A DNA stretch of 23,075 nucleotides from Parasitella parasitica (lineage: Eukaryota; Mucoromycota; Mucoromycetes; Mucorales; Mucoraceae), in the NCBI GenBank assembly GCA_025201805.1, contig MU619342.1, positions 65,238 to 88,312 of the forward strand, given 5' to 3'. Each line of letters begins with the position of its first letter. Position 1 is the first letter of the stretch. Both the position numbers and the translations under genes were made by a program. Below the pieces are notes generated by a model that did not search any database, was not told the DNA's origin, and saw only the letters and a list, made by a program, of their open reading frames with translations. Positions 8,243 through 18,363 of this stretch are shown in pieces.

Positions 8243-9840
8243 TTATTCTTTTGATTCAGAACGCTGGAATGGTGAAAGACGAGCGTCATTGTTTCTTGCT
8301 GCATGTAAAAATATGTTGAGGATGTTTTTTTGCAGCCATTATATCGCGATTCCAAATAATATTACAAGCGGTTTCTTGACACTGTAATACAGAATGTACT
8401 CTTCGCTTTGCTGATCGTTGCACAACGTTTTCAACATTTCTTTTTTTGCAGTTGTTGCAGACTTGACTGTTAAGGTATTCGTCTACCATTTGGACTGTAA
8501 CGCCACGATTTTCTTTACATTTTTGAAGAGCTTTTATGATAGTCTTTGTAGGTCCAGATCTTTTGCCTCTCATGGTAGGTGAAAATCTTCCATCTCCATA
8601 GGCAATGATGGTTTTATTTGCCTTAACAGATCCATCAAGTGGTGGAGGGCGGGAATAAGAATTGTTGTTTCTCGTTGTTGTACGATATTTAATGCTATCA
8701 TGAGTAAACATCTTGACTATTTCGCTGAAGGCTTTTTGCTTCTTTCTATAACATCTAAATTTTAATTTTGAAGACCTATTCCATTTGGTTAACACATTTT
8801 TAAAATTTGTACAAGAGTTTGCTACACTTACCAAAGGCCTCTGTTATAAAATTCATACATTGTATCGTAGGATTGTATAATCGCTTTCTGCAAGCAATCA
8901 AGAATTTTGAAACTTCTCCGGTTTTTAATGAATCCAGTTCTGTTATCATTCTATGAGTGTTTGTGTGCTTCGCTTGATGAATCTTTCGAATGTGAGCTGC
9001 ATCATTAAACCCACACAAGTGATAATACTCCTTTTGACCAAGTGATCCCACTCTAACAGCTTGGTCAACTATAGTAAAAACCGTGCTAATTCTAGGGTCT
9101 ACCGCCCACACTTGGCACCCAATGTCAATATCTGTTTTGAGGTCAGATGGCTTTACGGGAAGAGAATCTTTCTTCTTTTTTGCTGTAATTCTTGAGAAGA
9201 GAAAAGAAACTGAATAACCATCCGTGTAGATAACATTCCTAGTATAACTTAATAAGTTTTAAGGCATTTACTAAATTAAAACTATATGAACTTACTTGAA
9301 GATCTTCTTTCCATTGTAGAGCTTATCTTTGGTTTTAAATCCAATTTTAGAAAAATCAAAAAGTTTGTTACAAAACGCAGATAGTTGCTCTTCATTTTTA
9401 GTTTCTGTAGTAGTATAACCATCAATAGTTGAAACTCTGACCAGTCTCCAGAAAGCTTGTGTGCCAATCTGAATTGATTTTCTTTGCGTTAAATACAATG
9501 GTAACAGAGAGAAAAAGCAATACCCACGTTTATCAGTGTATTTTGTGGGGCAAAACGTTTTATCCTTTATCCTTGATTTCACAGTGCTTACGGAAGTTGA
9601 CACCATTGGTTTGTGTTCTTGAATACTTTGAAGCTTCTTTTCAAAAACGAGAGGCTCGTTACTTTATAGACTATCATTTTCTATGTATTGACCACAATAC
9701 GTATTCCACGTATAGGATGTGACATTAAACAAATACAAATTTTACGAGCTACTCATATGTAAAATCTGTATGTTAACAGAAAACTGTTCCCAATAGAAAA
9801 TGTGGAGGCGATCATTGTGTTGTAAACAATTATTTGCCAT
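8243..9840 (-). CDS. Fanzor (eukaryotic TnpB-like RNA-guided nuclease), frameshifted near the 3' end
   Basis: Probable Fanzor1, a transposon-carried nuclease. Proposed exons: 9840-9746, 9661-9296, 9238-8828 (or 8832) and from 8775. The 84-base intron removes two in-frame stops; the 57-base intron is GTAAGT...CTAG. Before RuvC come FSLLP and YTDGYSVSFLFSR, a Fanzor signature. RuvC-I Asp is in WAVDPRIS (codon 9097-9099). The canonical RuvC-II position (IIAYGDGRF) lacks Glu, as in Fanzors; the alternative Glu is in VDEYLNSQVC (8478-8480). A CX2C...CX4C zinc ribbon precedes WNRDIMAAK (Asp 8343-8345). The current frame stops at 8286. Beyond an A7 run (8325-8331) the +1 frame encodes NILNIF...RLSPFQR, ending at 8243, like the family's usual tail. 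Third intron: donor GTAAGT at 8831 breaks frame; GTGTAG at 8827 keeps it. About 453 residues or slightly more, short for Fanzor1, so upstream exons may be missing. Confidence 0.85.
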
Positions 9841-10270
9841 GCAATACTCTAAGCTTTTTTTTTTATATAAATTCAGTATCAAACATCTGCTTCCTTCATC
9901 CACCAAGTCTTGATGAAATTATTATTTGACAACTATCAGTCAGCATATTACATTATTGTCTAAAAATAAATTTTCGTTCGTCCATACATCGTCTGAATAT
10001 AAAGTAGAAATACGGTGTTAATCAAAAAGCATTCTGTCTGACTTCAATTTTGATATAAAATTGTCATTTTAGGCATTGCTTATGCAAAATATAAACTTTT
10101 GATCATAAAACGCATTTCTTTTTAATCATAAATTACTAAATTTCCATGTGACAGAATTATTCATATGTATACCATTAGCTGTGGAAGTAAGTAAGCTTTA
10201 TATTTAGTCGAACTCGAAATGTTGAGTTGTATAGTATTTTGAAGAGTTATTGAGACAATAATGTCAAAGG
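9841..10270. other. region upstream of Fanzor, no gene seen
   Basis: AT-rich, with stops in all frames apart from a short continuation of the Fanzor frame back to about 9920. On the minus strand a TTTATATAAA stretch lies about 25-35 bases before the proposed Fanzor ATG (9840) and could be its TATA box. No clear element end was found here. Confidence 0.4.
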
Positions 10271-10376
10271 ATCCCAACTCCAGCTCTTCGCTTTATCTTA
10301 GGTAGAAGAAGTGTCGGAAGATGAATGTTTTTCGTGGGGTAATTGGTAAACCGTAGCTGGTATCCCACTCCAGCTC
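10271..10376. repeat. pair of short direct repeats
   Basis: ATCCCAACTCCAGCTC at 10271-10286 and ATCCCACTCCAGCTC at 10362-10376 differ by one inserted A and lie 91 bases apart. Function unknown. Confidence 0.6.
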
Positions 10377-10533
10377 AGTGGATGCTTCATGCATCTTTTT
10401 GTTAAAACAGTTTGGTGTAGAGCTATCCATAATCAAATTTCAACCTAAAAGCTGCTGACTCACTATAATCTCTCCCAAAATTTTCTTCCCCACTGTACGA
10501 TCTGTTCTGTTTCAGTTCCGAAGGATATTAAGT

Positions 10534-10611
10534 TCATCAAGAAAAAGCTTTCATCAAGAAAAAGCTTTCATCACAAAAAAGCTTTCATCACGAAAAAGCT
10601 TTCATCAAAAG
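10534..10611. repeat. 17-bp tandem repeat, four full copies plus a partial
   Basis: The unit TCATCAAGAAAAAGCTT starts at 10534, 10551, 10568 and 10585 with exact 17-base spacing; a partial fifth copy starts at 10602. Copies vary only around the CAAG/CACA/CACG position. Each unit contains a HindIII-type AAGCTT or its extended palindrome AAAGCTTT. Confidence 0.92.
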
Positions 10612-10680
10612 ATGATTCAACTGATTAACAGCCTCCTTATTAAAGTCATGAGTGTTGTTTCCCGCTCATGTCGTATTTAT

Positions 10681-10700
10681 TTTTTTTTTTTTTTTTTTTT
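10681..10700. repeat. T20 homopolymer
   Basis: Twenty T in a row (preceded by ATTTAT), followed by GGGAG. Its position after the tandem repeat could mark the poly-A end of an inserted retrocopy on the minus strand, but no coding remnant was seen beside it. Confidence 0.8.
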
Positions 10701-11097
10701 GGGAGTAATTAGGTGCTAACGATGCAGTGCACCATTTATATTCGATATTGAGTCCTTATTGAAAGAGCATGTGCCATTATAAGGTAATATGACCATTTAT
10801 ATCTTAACAAAAAAATCATCTATGGTTGGATTGTTAGCAATGCGCTTCTATTTGACAGCCCTGCATTTGCTAAATGGTTACCTGGGAACTGAATTATTGG
10901 TAGCCCATGATGATACGATCATAATGAGACAAAACACGAAATAGGTTTGGGTCTCATTATTTTAAATTTAATTTCAACGCGTCAAGTTGTAGTGTACTTT
11001 TTTGAAAATTATTATACAAATGTGCTGAATGAGTGTTCGCCGAGTTTGCTGCGACTAATGTGTGCAGCAATGGTGCAATGCACTGATGATTTTCTTA

Positions 11098-11345
11098 AAT
11101 GACCAGCTCTTCATGCGCAGGGACATTTTTCTTGGTCTGGAGAACATTACCTACTCACACTCTACAAGCTCGTTGATAACTAGTGTTGCCTATTGATGGG
11201 GGAAAAAAAACGACGTAAAGCGATATCTAATTTAGGCTTATTGTGGACGGACCTCTTTTTGTCTTGAGATCTTCGATTATAACGTGTTTTAAATTTTTTG
11301 AAAAATGATTGTGATAACAATAAACCATTGGAGGGTATATAAAAA
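11098..11345 (+). promoter_or_regulatory. promoter of F-box copy 3 with shared motifs
   Basis: Contains AATGAC (11098-11103) followed by CATGC, GGTCTGGAGAACA (11134-11146; 262 bases before the ATG), CTAATTTAGGCTTATT (from 11227), TTGTCTTGAGATCTTCGA (11259-11276; 137 bases before the ATG) and TATATAAAAA (11336-11345; 60 bases before the ATG). The match to copy 1 is close in sequence and spacing. Confidence 0.6.
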
Positions 11346-11395
11346 GTAATCATCAAATTGCATTAAAACAGTGGTTTTACTTCATTACTACGCTT

Positions 11396-13294
11396 ATGTC
11401 TAAATCAACCTCTATAGGCCACCTTCCCAATGAAATACTAAAAATCATTTTCGAGTATGTTGGAACTACGGCAGATTGGAAAGAAGCAAGGATGGCCTTA
11501 TATCAATGTCAGCTTGTATGTAAGATATGGTCAAGATTAACAAAAACAGGATTGTACAAGGATGTGTGTTTAACACCAGACGAAATTGGCGGTTTTGGTA
11601 TCACTCTTACAAATGCACCAGGTCTAGGTCTTATCGTTAAGAGCGTTAAAGTTTGTCGAGATAATGCAAACTCAAAAACGCCGTTTCCTCAGGAAGCAAA
11701 CCAAGGCATCGATAGCATCTTGAAGCATAGTCCAAACCTTGAAGTCTTTGGCAGCTCATTAGCTTCCTTTGAAATTCTCATGATTTGGATCCGTATTCTC
11801 AATGCTGCAGACAATCAACTCAGGAACCCAAGGCTTTTTTCGTTAGCGGAGGAATGGCCCTCAGGGGGCCTAAAAGCCTATTCCCTGCTTAGCTTGAAAT
11901 TCAAAGATTCATTAAGCATACTTCGGCTGTCTCCTTCTGCGTTGTCTGGTTATCGCATACACCATGATACTAATTTTTGTACTTTGAAGAGTCATGTAAA
12001 AGACTTCAAGTCGCTGGAGCAGCTGCAGCTTTGTGGAAACTTTGTAACCAATGACTCTATTATTACTGAATTGGACAGCCTTATCGATATCTGCCTCGAT
12101 ACAGTCCACTCTCTAGACCTTCAAAAATGTAGTTTTTTAAGCAACCACGACTATAGAGGACAAATGAAATCAAGAAGCAGCATACGAAAGCTTCAGCTCC
12201 GTGACCCATTGCTCTCCTCCGCTGCAATTCAATATTTCGCAACAAAACTGACAGCATTGACGACATTTGTACTAACCACCAAACTTGTCAACACTGCCCA
12301 ATCGAGTACCGAAAAGCAATATGCTGAATGGTGGCAGCAAATGACAAACCTATGCCGGGATGTCCAACATTATAATATCTGCATCAAGCATTTCCAAATT
12401 TCAGATTATTTATACCAAATCAGAGGCTGTGCTGAACTGTCAAACACGGTTGCAAACTACACAACGCAGCGGCAATCAGTGAAATCTACTGAGTTCACGC
12501 TGCGTTTTGGTGATCAAAATAGCATGCAGGGAAACTACCATATTGAAATGAATCAGAATGGTTCGTTTGCTCGTCTTTTCGGGCCTGAAAGCAGTTTCGA
12601 TTTTATGCAGAACGCTGACGTGTGTAAGATTTTTGATTTCGTGCAGATTTTCTCGCCTAGACATGTTAGAGTATTGAATATGATATGTCCAAACAGCCTG
12701 TTGCAACAACACAACAGTTGTTTTTTGCCTGCCTCAATCGAACAATACAGTATTAGCAATTGGTCCATCTTCAACGGTGTCACTTGTTTGATCGACAACA
12801 GAATTGGATCAGTGGTGCACTTGGATAAAATGATTTTCCCTAATTCTAATCAGGCTGAACTAATCGGGCAAAGGGTCATCTCCAGAGATACAAGCATCTC
12901 AAAGTTCAAGCTGACAAACTCTCTATTTTACCCCGATGTATTGCCAAAAATGCTAAAGTTTCCAAAAATCGACAGTTTAATATTTGACAGCTGCATCTTT
13001 ATGACAAATTCTCGGTACCAACTTGAAATCAGTCTTCCTGAAACAAAATTGGGGTACTTGGAGTTGAACCTAGATCTTATATTCCACTCGAATTCTCTTA
13101 AACGTCCAAGTGGACATTATACAATTGTTCTCAGTACTGGCACTTCAAACATAGCAACCTACACCTTCAACATAAATGAAGACAAAGCTTATCAAAAAGA
13201 TAGTAGCAAGCATGGGACTTTAGAAAACTTTTTCATTTATGTCAAATGTCAAGATTTAGAAAGCTTGAACGTTTCTGGTAAAAAAATATTCTAG
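11396..13294 (+). CDS. F-box protein, paralogue 3
   Basis: Intronless gene for 632 residues and third member of the local family. The F-box region (residues 6-55) reads LPNEILKIIFEYV, then CQLVCKIWSRL, with the Trp typical of F-boxes at the VCKxW position, which copies 1 and 2 lack. Leucine-patterned segments follow to the C-terminus. Residues around 465-530 match copy 1 almost exactly (ISRDTSISKFKLTNSLFYPD), and the DNA there is much closer than elsewhere in the gene, suggesting conversion. A Cys-rich tendency (about a dozen Cys) is shared with the other copies. It is separated from copy 2 by 3.7 kb containing the Fanzor. Probable ubiquitin-ligase substrate receptor; target unknown. Confidence 0.82.
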   Translation: MSKSTSIGHLPNEILKIIFEYVGTTADWKEARMALYQCQLVCKIWSRLTKTGLYKDVCLTPDEIGGFGITLTNAPGLGLIVKSVKVCRDNANSKTPFPQEANQGIDSILKHSPNLEVFGSSLASFEILMIWIRILNAADNQLRNPRLFSLAEEWPSGGLKAYSLLSLKFKDSLSILRLSPSALSGYRIHHDTNFCTLKSHVKDFKSLEQLQLCGNFVTNDSIITELDSLIDICLDTVHSLDLQKCSFLSNHDYRGQMKSRSSIRKLQLRDPLLSSAAIQYFATKLTALTTFVLTTKLVNTAQSSTEKQYAEWWQQMTNLCRDVQHYNICIKHFQISDYLYQIRGCAELSNTVANYTTQRQSVKSTEFTLRFGDQNSMQGNYHIEMNQNGSFARLFGPESSFDFMQNADVCKIFDFVQIFSPRHVRVLNMICPNSLLQQHNSCFLPASIEQYSISNWSIFNGVTCLIDNRIGSVVHLDKMIFPNSNQAELIGQRVISRDTSISKFKLTNSLFYPDVLPKMLKFPKIDSLIFDSCIFMTNSRYQLEISLPETKLGYLELNLDLIFHSNSLKRPSGHYTIVLSTGTSNIATYTFNINEDKAYQKDSSKHGTLENFFIYVKCQDLESLNVSGKKIF

Positions 13295-16250
13295 ATTCTA
13301 CGTATATGCTTTATATGCCCACTATATGGTCCTGTATATTACTCCCCTTAGACTTAATTGCATTTCTGTACCCTCTTTTACTTTATGAGCCAAAAGTCTC
13401 AGCTTTATGAATGATATGATTAAAAATAAAATAAAATCTAATGCTCTTTTATAGAAAGCTATTATAGAAACTGTTTTGTCCTACTACTATTCAAAATCTA
13501 ATATGCATATGATAAATGGTAAGAGATTGGGGCTTACCTACACGAAAAATTTCTATAAAAGATTACATTATTAAAATGTCCACACATTTCAAATGGGAGG
13601 TGAGCCACAATGTGGAAAAGCGAATGGACCACCAAAACTCTCGCTAGACAACTTTTAAGAAGCAGCATGTAAGCTTTATTAGCTAATTACATCAGAAATA
13701 TTCGAGTTAAACGACTGAATGTAAACTTGAAGCCAACTTAAGCTTCTTAAACTTGGAAAGCCCATGTATTGTCCTGCTTTTTCTTTTCTTTGTTTTTATT
13801 TTTCAACAGAGAATAAAAACATAAAATACAAACAATAGCTCTTTCAGATTATTTCAATTTAACAGCATTAATTTATTCATTTTTAAATTAAAAATTGATA
13901 AGTTTCAATGTGTTATTTATACAGCATACTTTTGAAATTATAAAACATCAACTAAGATAGCTTGCGTAGCCCATCAAAACCCTCCAGGAATCAGTAGCTG
14001 GCGAAGTTTTATTGGTGTTTTAAGAGGCGCTGTTTTTTCAGAACATCAAAATCTCCTGGAAAGTCATGAACCTGTGCTAAAGATTGTCCGGTAGAAATTT
14101 GCTAGTCTTTACATTTTCAGCATCAAAGCTGCTGTGCTTCTCGAACAGATGTGTGAACAGATAGCCTTTGTGAAAATTTATCAGTTTGAATAGTACATCT
14201 TTTTAAGGATTCTCTAATGTCCAGAAACTTTACTCGACATAATAACACTTATCAAGTAACTAAATATCGCAACTAATCCAACAAATTTTTATTTTCTTTT
14301 AACATAACCGGGTTATCTTCTCCTAATTGATCTTCCATCTGATTATATACATGTAGTTTTCGGAAGCGCTCAAAATTAGCCGATTTTTTCCTATATAGTA
14401 CATGTTTGATCTGCACCCATATTTATTGTAGATGGAATATCGGAATGCTTCTATCTTTTTTTTTTTTTTTTTTGTATTAAGTACACCAACTTTATTGCCG
14501 ATCTCTCTACTTTTATCATCAAATAAGCACGTTTTCTTGGGAAACAAAAATTTGTACTGTTTGTTCTCGGATTTGCAAAATGCATGCTGTCTTAATGACA
14601 CTTGGATATTATGACAATTTTTCCCAATAAAGCGTGATAATGAACAAAACGTGGGGTTTTGTTTTTATTGTTGATTCAGGAACCTGTTTGTTGTTGAAAC
14701 AGCGCCAATTGTCTTGTCTAACGCTGCGCGTCAAGCATTTACGTTAGGTATGCTGTTTGATGGCTTGTCCTAGTATAGATACAGATTATCTTGTTTTACT
14801 AAAAAATCAAGCCTGTCTTTGTGTCATATTGTCCCATTTGTGGTAACGGAATAATGTATAAATATGGACAATATGCTACTGGTTGTGTTATTAGACACTG
14901 TCTCCCAGATTAATATCTGCCTCTTGTACCACGTTCGGCTTTACTTGTTTCGCTTCGAACTTATACTAAATACTTAGATGACTATAGTGAGGTATTAGAG
15001 AAAAACAACTTGTCTATCGGGTTATTGAGAAAATTTTTTATGCTACTTGCCTTGAAACAGAATTTTCGGTTCTTTCAAGTTAATAAAAAAGTCCTGTATT
15101 TTCAACGATCCCTGGAAGCTGAGATGTACTATATTCAATGTTTAAATATAATGGGGATTTACTTGCCATAGCAATTCAAGTTGATGTATCCCACTTGTTA
15201 CTCCTGTTATCTCACAGAAAGAGAGAAACATATGCTTACATTTCTGTTGATCTGTCACTTTCCCTATAAATTATGGCTTAGGAAACAAGTAATTTATGGG
15301 ATATATTTGACAATCTAGAACATAAGCACGAGTTTTTTTATGGGGATGATCAAGATTTAGAAAACAATTAGCCCAACTATGAAATACCTGGCAACGATAT
15401 CGTTCTAGGCCGTGAAGTATTCTGAGATATACATGTCGACGATTACAGCTATTCAATAGTGCAAATAATCTTATCGGATTAGACAATAATTCAAAAAATA
15501 GCAAGATCGCCGTTGTGCAGTCAACAGAGTCCTACTCAGACTAGTAGCCTGATGTACCGGCAACAAGAGGAAAAGTTGAGTGACACTAACAAGCCATAAC
15601 TTCCGCAACAAGCACATCCATGATAATCAATTCTAATAACACAATGACATTATTATTGGTTGCATGTATTATCATTTGGCTTGGATTCCAATCCAAAACA
15701 TTGTTTTTATAGGGATTCTAGGCATTGAGGCTTACATGATCCCACATTTTTATTTGTATACGTGTATATTTACATATAGGAACGCTGTTCACTATCAGCC
15801 GAAAAACTAAAGCAACTCCCGGTATAATAATGTTAATATATACAGTGGCGATATATTAAATATATTAGAATTTAACTCCTTAAGCGTCATGACGGTCAAA
15901 AACATAGCGAAGGGAAGGAACTATTATAGATCAAATGCAATAATATATAGCAGATAATGATATGTTAATTCACACGTCATATAGACATCTATATGTTTTA
16001 CATGTACATTACATAGACTTGTTACACCTGTAGATAAAAATACTTTTTATGTATGCGCATTTTCACCTCCTCCTCCCTTGGCGTTTGAACCATCCAATTT
16101 TAGTAAGACATGTGAGCCGTAAAATAGCTATAAACCTTTTAATGCAAAGAAAGATGAACGTTGCTGGTATATTAATAACCATAGTAAAATTCACTTTTTA
16201 TTTTTTTTTCTCTCTTTTTTCCCTTTAAATTTTTCATAAACGTTGAAACC
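13295..16250. other. 3-kb intergenic region, no gene supported
   Basis: AT-rich, with stops in all frames. A T18 run lies at 14456-14473. One 77-codon minus-strand frame (15271-15504) has somewhat protein-like composition but no motif, homologous neighbour or splice signals that would make it a gene. The 16190-16230 stretch is pyrimidine-rich and probably belongs to the promoter or leader of the Sel1-repeat gene. No tRNA-like or other RNA structure was noticed by eye. Confidence 0.55.
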
Positions 16251-18161
16251 ATGTTACACACACAAAATCACCATCAACAGCAACAGCATATGAGCATACT
16301 GAAAGCTAATAAAATGCTCTTGGATGTAAAGGTTGATCCAGCTACTACTAATACTGCTATTATCACTTCTCCCATTACTCCAAAGCTACCATCAGACTCA
16401 AAATCGGATCTCAATGCAAACTGGATAGACGTCAAAAAGAAAATTTCCATTGAAAAGAAACCTTTCCGACCTTCATCGACTCCACCATCATTAATCGACC
16501 AATCAAACGTGTTGAATGCCTCGTTATCGTCCTCAACAACTATATCACCACCCTCTACTCCACTACCGTTTGGCTCCGTTCGCAACTATTCCTCTTCATG
16601 TAGTAGCATCCACACCATGTCAAGCGACCAACTGTTGGATCACTCACATTTAAAGCCTGGCCAAAATGCTAGTCTGCTGTCTTATAGCAAGACCATCAAT
16701 ATGTACAGAGAAAATGCGAAAAAGACCAATAATATGGAAATCCAATGTGATTTTGCCATCTTCTTGGTTGAGGCTGCAAAGAGACTACAGCAGAAAGATG
16801 ACAAACAAGATCAAGAGCAACAGCATGCATATCTGATGGAGGCAGAAAAGCTATTAAAGCAGATTGCCATGCGAGGACATGGTGAATCTCAATATTATCT
16901 TGCAAATATGTATGCAGCTGGTCTATTGAGCAAAGCTGGCAAGCCTGATTTTGACAAATCGTTTCCTCTCTTTGTGCAATCAGCAAAACACCATCATCCT
17001 GATGCAGCCTATAGGTATGTATATACATGCAAAGGGGAAGCACATATATAAATGAAATCAGAAGGAGGAGAGAGGGGGGCATGTACGGTATATATAAGAG
17101 GAAGGAGAGAACATTATATGCACTTTGAAATGCCAAGGGACACATCAATAAAAACTGCTAGATAATGTATTGTTTACGCTTTTTGAATTATTTTTAGAAC
17201 TGCAAAATGCTATGAGGATGGTCTAGGCACTACGAAAAACAAAGCCAAAGCTGTTCAGTATTACAGGTAAGAGAGATTAGCTGGCAGTAAAACGTCCATG
17301 TAAAAGCTGATGGAATATGTACCGTGCAGGAAAGCAGCAACTTTAAGTCACCCAGGAGCCATGTACCGTCTCGGATTAGCAGAAATGAAAGGGGAACTTG
17401 CGCTTTCAAGAAATGTGCGAGATGGCCATAAATGGCTCAAAAGATCAGCCGAAGCCGCAACAACTCAATATCCCCACGCACTGCATGAACTTGCTCTTTT
17501 ACATGAAAAGGGCGTCGAATCTGTCATTTTTATTGATCTCAAGTATGCCGTCAGCCTTTATCACGAGGCAGCTGTTTTAGGCTATGCACCTTCTGCGCAC
17601 CGTCTCGGTGAATGCTACGAATTTGGGAAACTCGGATGTGCTATAGACGCTGCTTTATCAATTCAATACTATAGCATTGCTGCTGAACAGCACCATCCTG
17701 AATCTTGCTTTGCTTTGACAGCCTGGTATCTAGTGGGTGTTCCGCAAGTGCTAGCTGCCTCTGATGAGCAAGCCTTTGCATGGGCCATGCTTGCTGCTCA
17801 ATGCGGTCTACCAAGAGCTGAATATGCAGTGGGCTATTTCTCTGAAATGGGTATTGGTACTATCAAGAATGAGAATACTGCCATGGAATGGTATCGAAAA
17901 GCCGCTGATCATGGTGAAAAGAGAGCCTCACAAAGACTGCAGCCAACAATGAATGTCAATATACCAAAACAAAAGAACTTGAATAAGCCACTGCCTTCTG
18001 TCAGTATGAGTCTACCAACAGCAACTAAAAAAATGAGCTTCATGCATTCTTCTTCTACTTCAACTCTTGCCACTACTGCTACTAGCTCGACAGCAACCAC
18101 TGACAGCAATAGAAAAAAGTTCTTATTCTTCTGGAAGCGATCATCCTCATCACAGAAATAA
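16251..18161 (+). CDS. SKT5: Skt5/Chs4-like Sel1-repeat protein (chitin synthase regulator)
   Basis: Predicted activator/anchor of a chitin synthase at growth and septation sites, as in yeast Skt5 (Chs4). Exons 16251-17014, 17198-17266 and 17330-18161 give 554 residues; introns are 183 and 63 bases (GTATGT...TTTAG and GTAAGA...GCAG), with phases that join cleanly. The first about 140 residues are disordered (Gln/His start, Ser/Thr/Pro-rich). From about residue 150 come Sel1-type repeats: GHGESQYYLANMYAAG, HPDAAYRTAKCYEDGLGT, HPGAMYRLGLAEMKGE, YAPSAHRLGECYEFG, HPESCFALTAWYLVG and PRAEYAVGYFSEMGIGT. The QYYSIAAEQ...CFALTAWYLVG...AEYAVGYF section is highly characteristic of Skt5. The tail is Ser/Thr-rich then basic (KKFLFFWKRSSSSQK). 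It lacks the CAAX prenylation box found in yeast Skt5. Exon 2 is only 69 bases and easily missed. Confidence 0.88.
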
Positions 18162-18166
18162 CACCC

Positions 18167-18187
18167 TCCCTTCCTTCCTTCCTTCCA
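18167..18187. repeat. CCTT-type microsatellite after the SKT5-like gene
   Basis: About five CTTC/CCTT units directly behind the stop codon, in the presumed 3' untranslated region. Confidence 0.75.
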
Positions 18188-18363
18188 AGCATAGATATCC
18201 CACACAATATATACATATACACAACGGCACAGACGCACATTTAAAAATGTAGTTTTAATGATTTACAATATACTCGAGTTTAATTGAATAAAATGATATG
18301 ATTTACGCAATTCTAGATGAAACTGCTTGCGTGAGGGAAAGAGAGGGCAACATGGTATTTTTG

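Noticed and set aside
8011-8387. Overlapping frames on both strands just after the Fanzor (8011-8355 minus, 8088-8387 plus)
   Set aside because: Both lie across the Fanzor 3' end in other frames and show no motifs. Part of the sequence is better explained by the displaced Fanzor C-terminus.
9664-9744. Two in-frame TAA codons taken as Fanzor nonsense mutations
   Set aside because: Both fall inside one 84-base GT...AG segment whose removal leaves a clean phase, so an intron is the simpler reading.
10681-10700. T20 run as the poly-A end of a LINE or processed pseudogene
   Set aside because: No coding remnant or target-site duplication was found next to it; other long A/T runs (14456-14473, 19965-19986) occur without insertions.
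15271-15504. 77-codon minus-strand frame in the long intergenic region
   Set aside because: No recognised motif, no splice partners and no conserved neighbour; one frame of this size is expected by chance in 3 kb.
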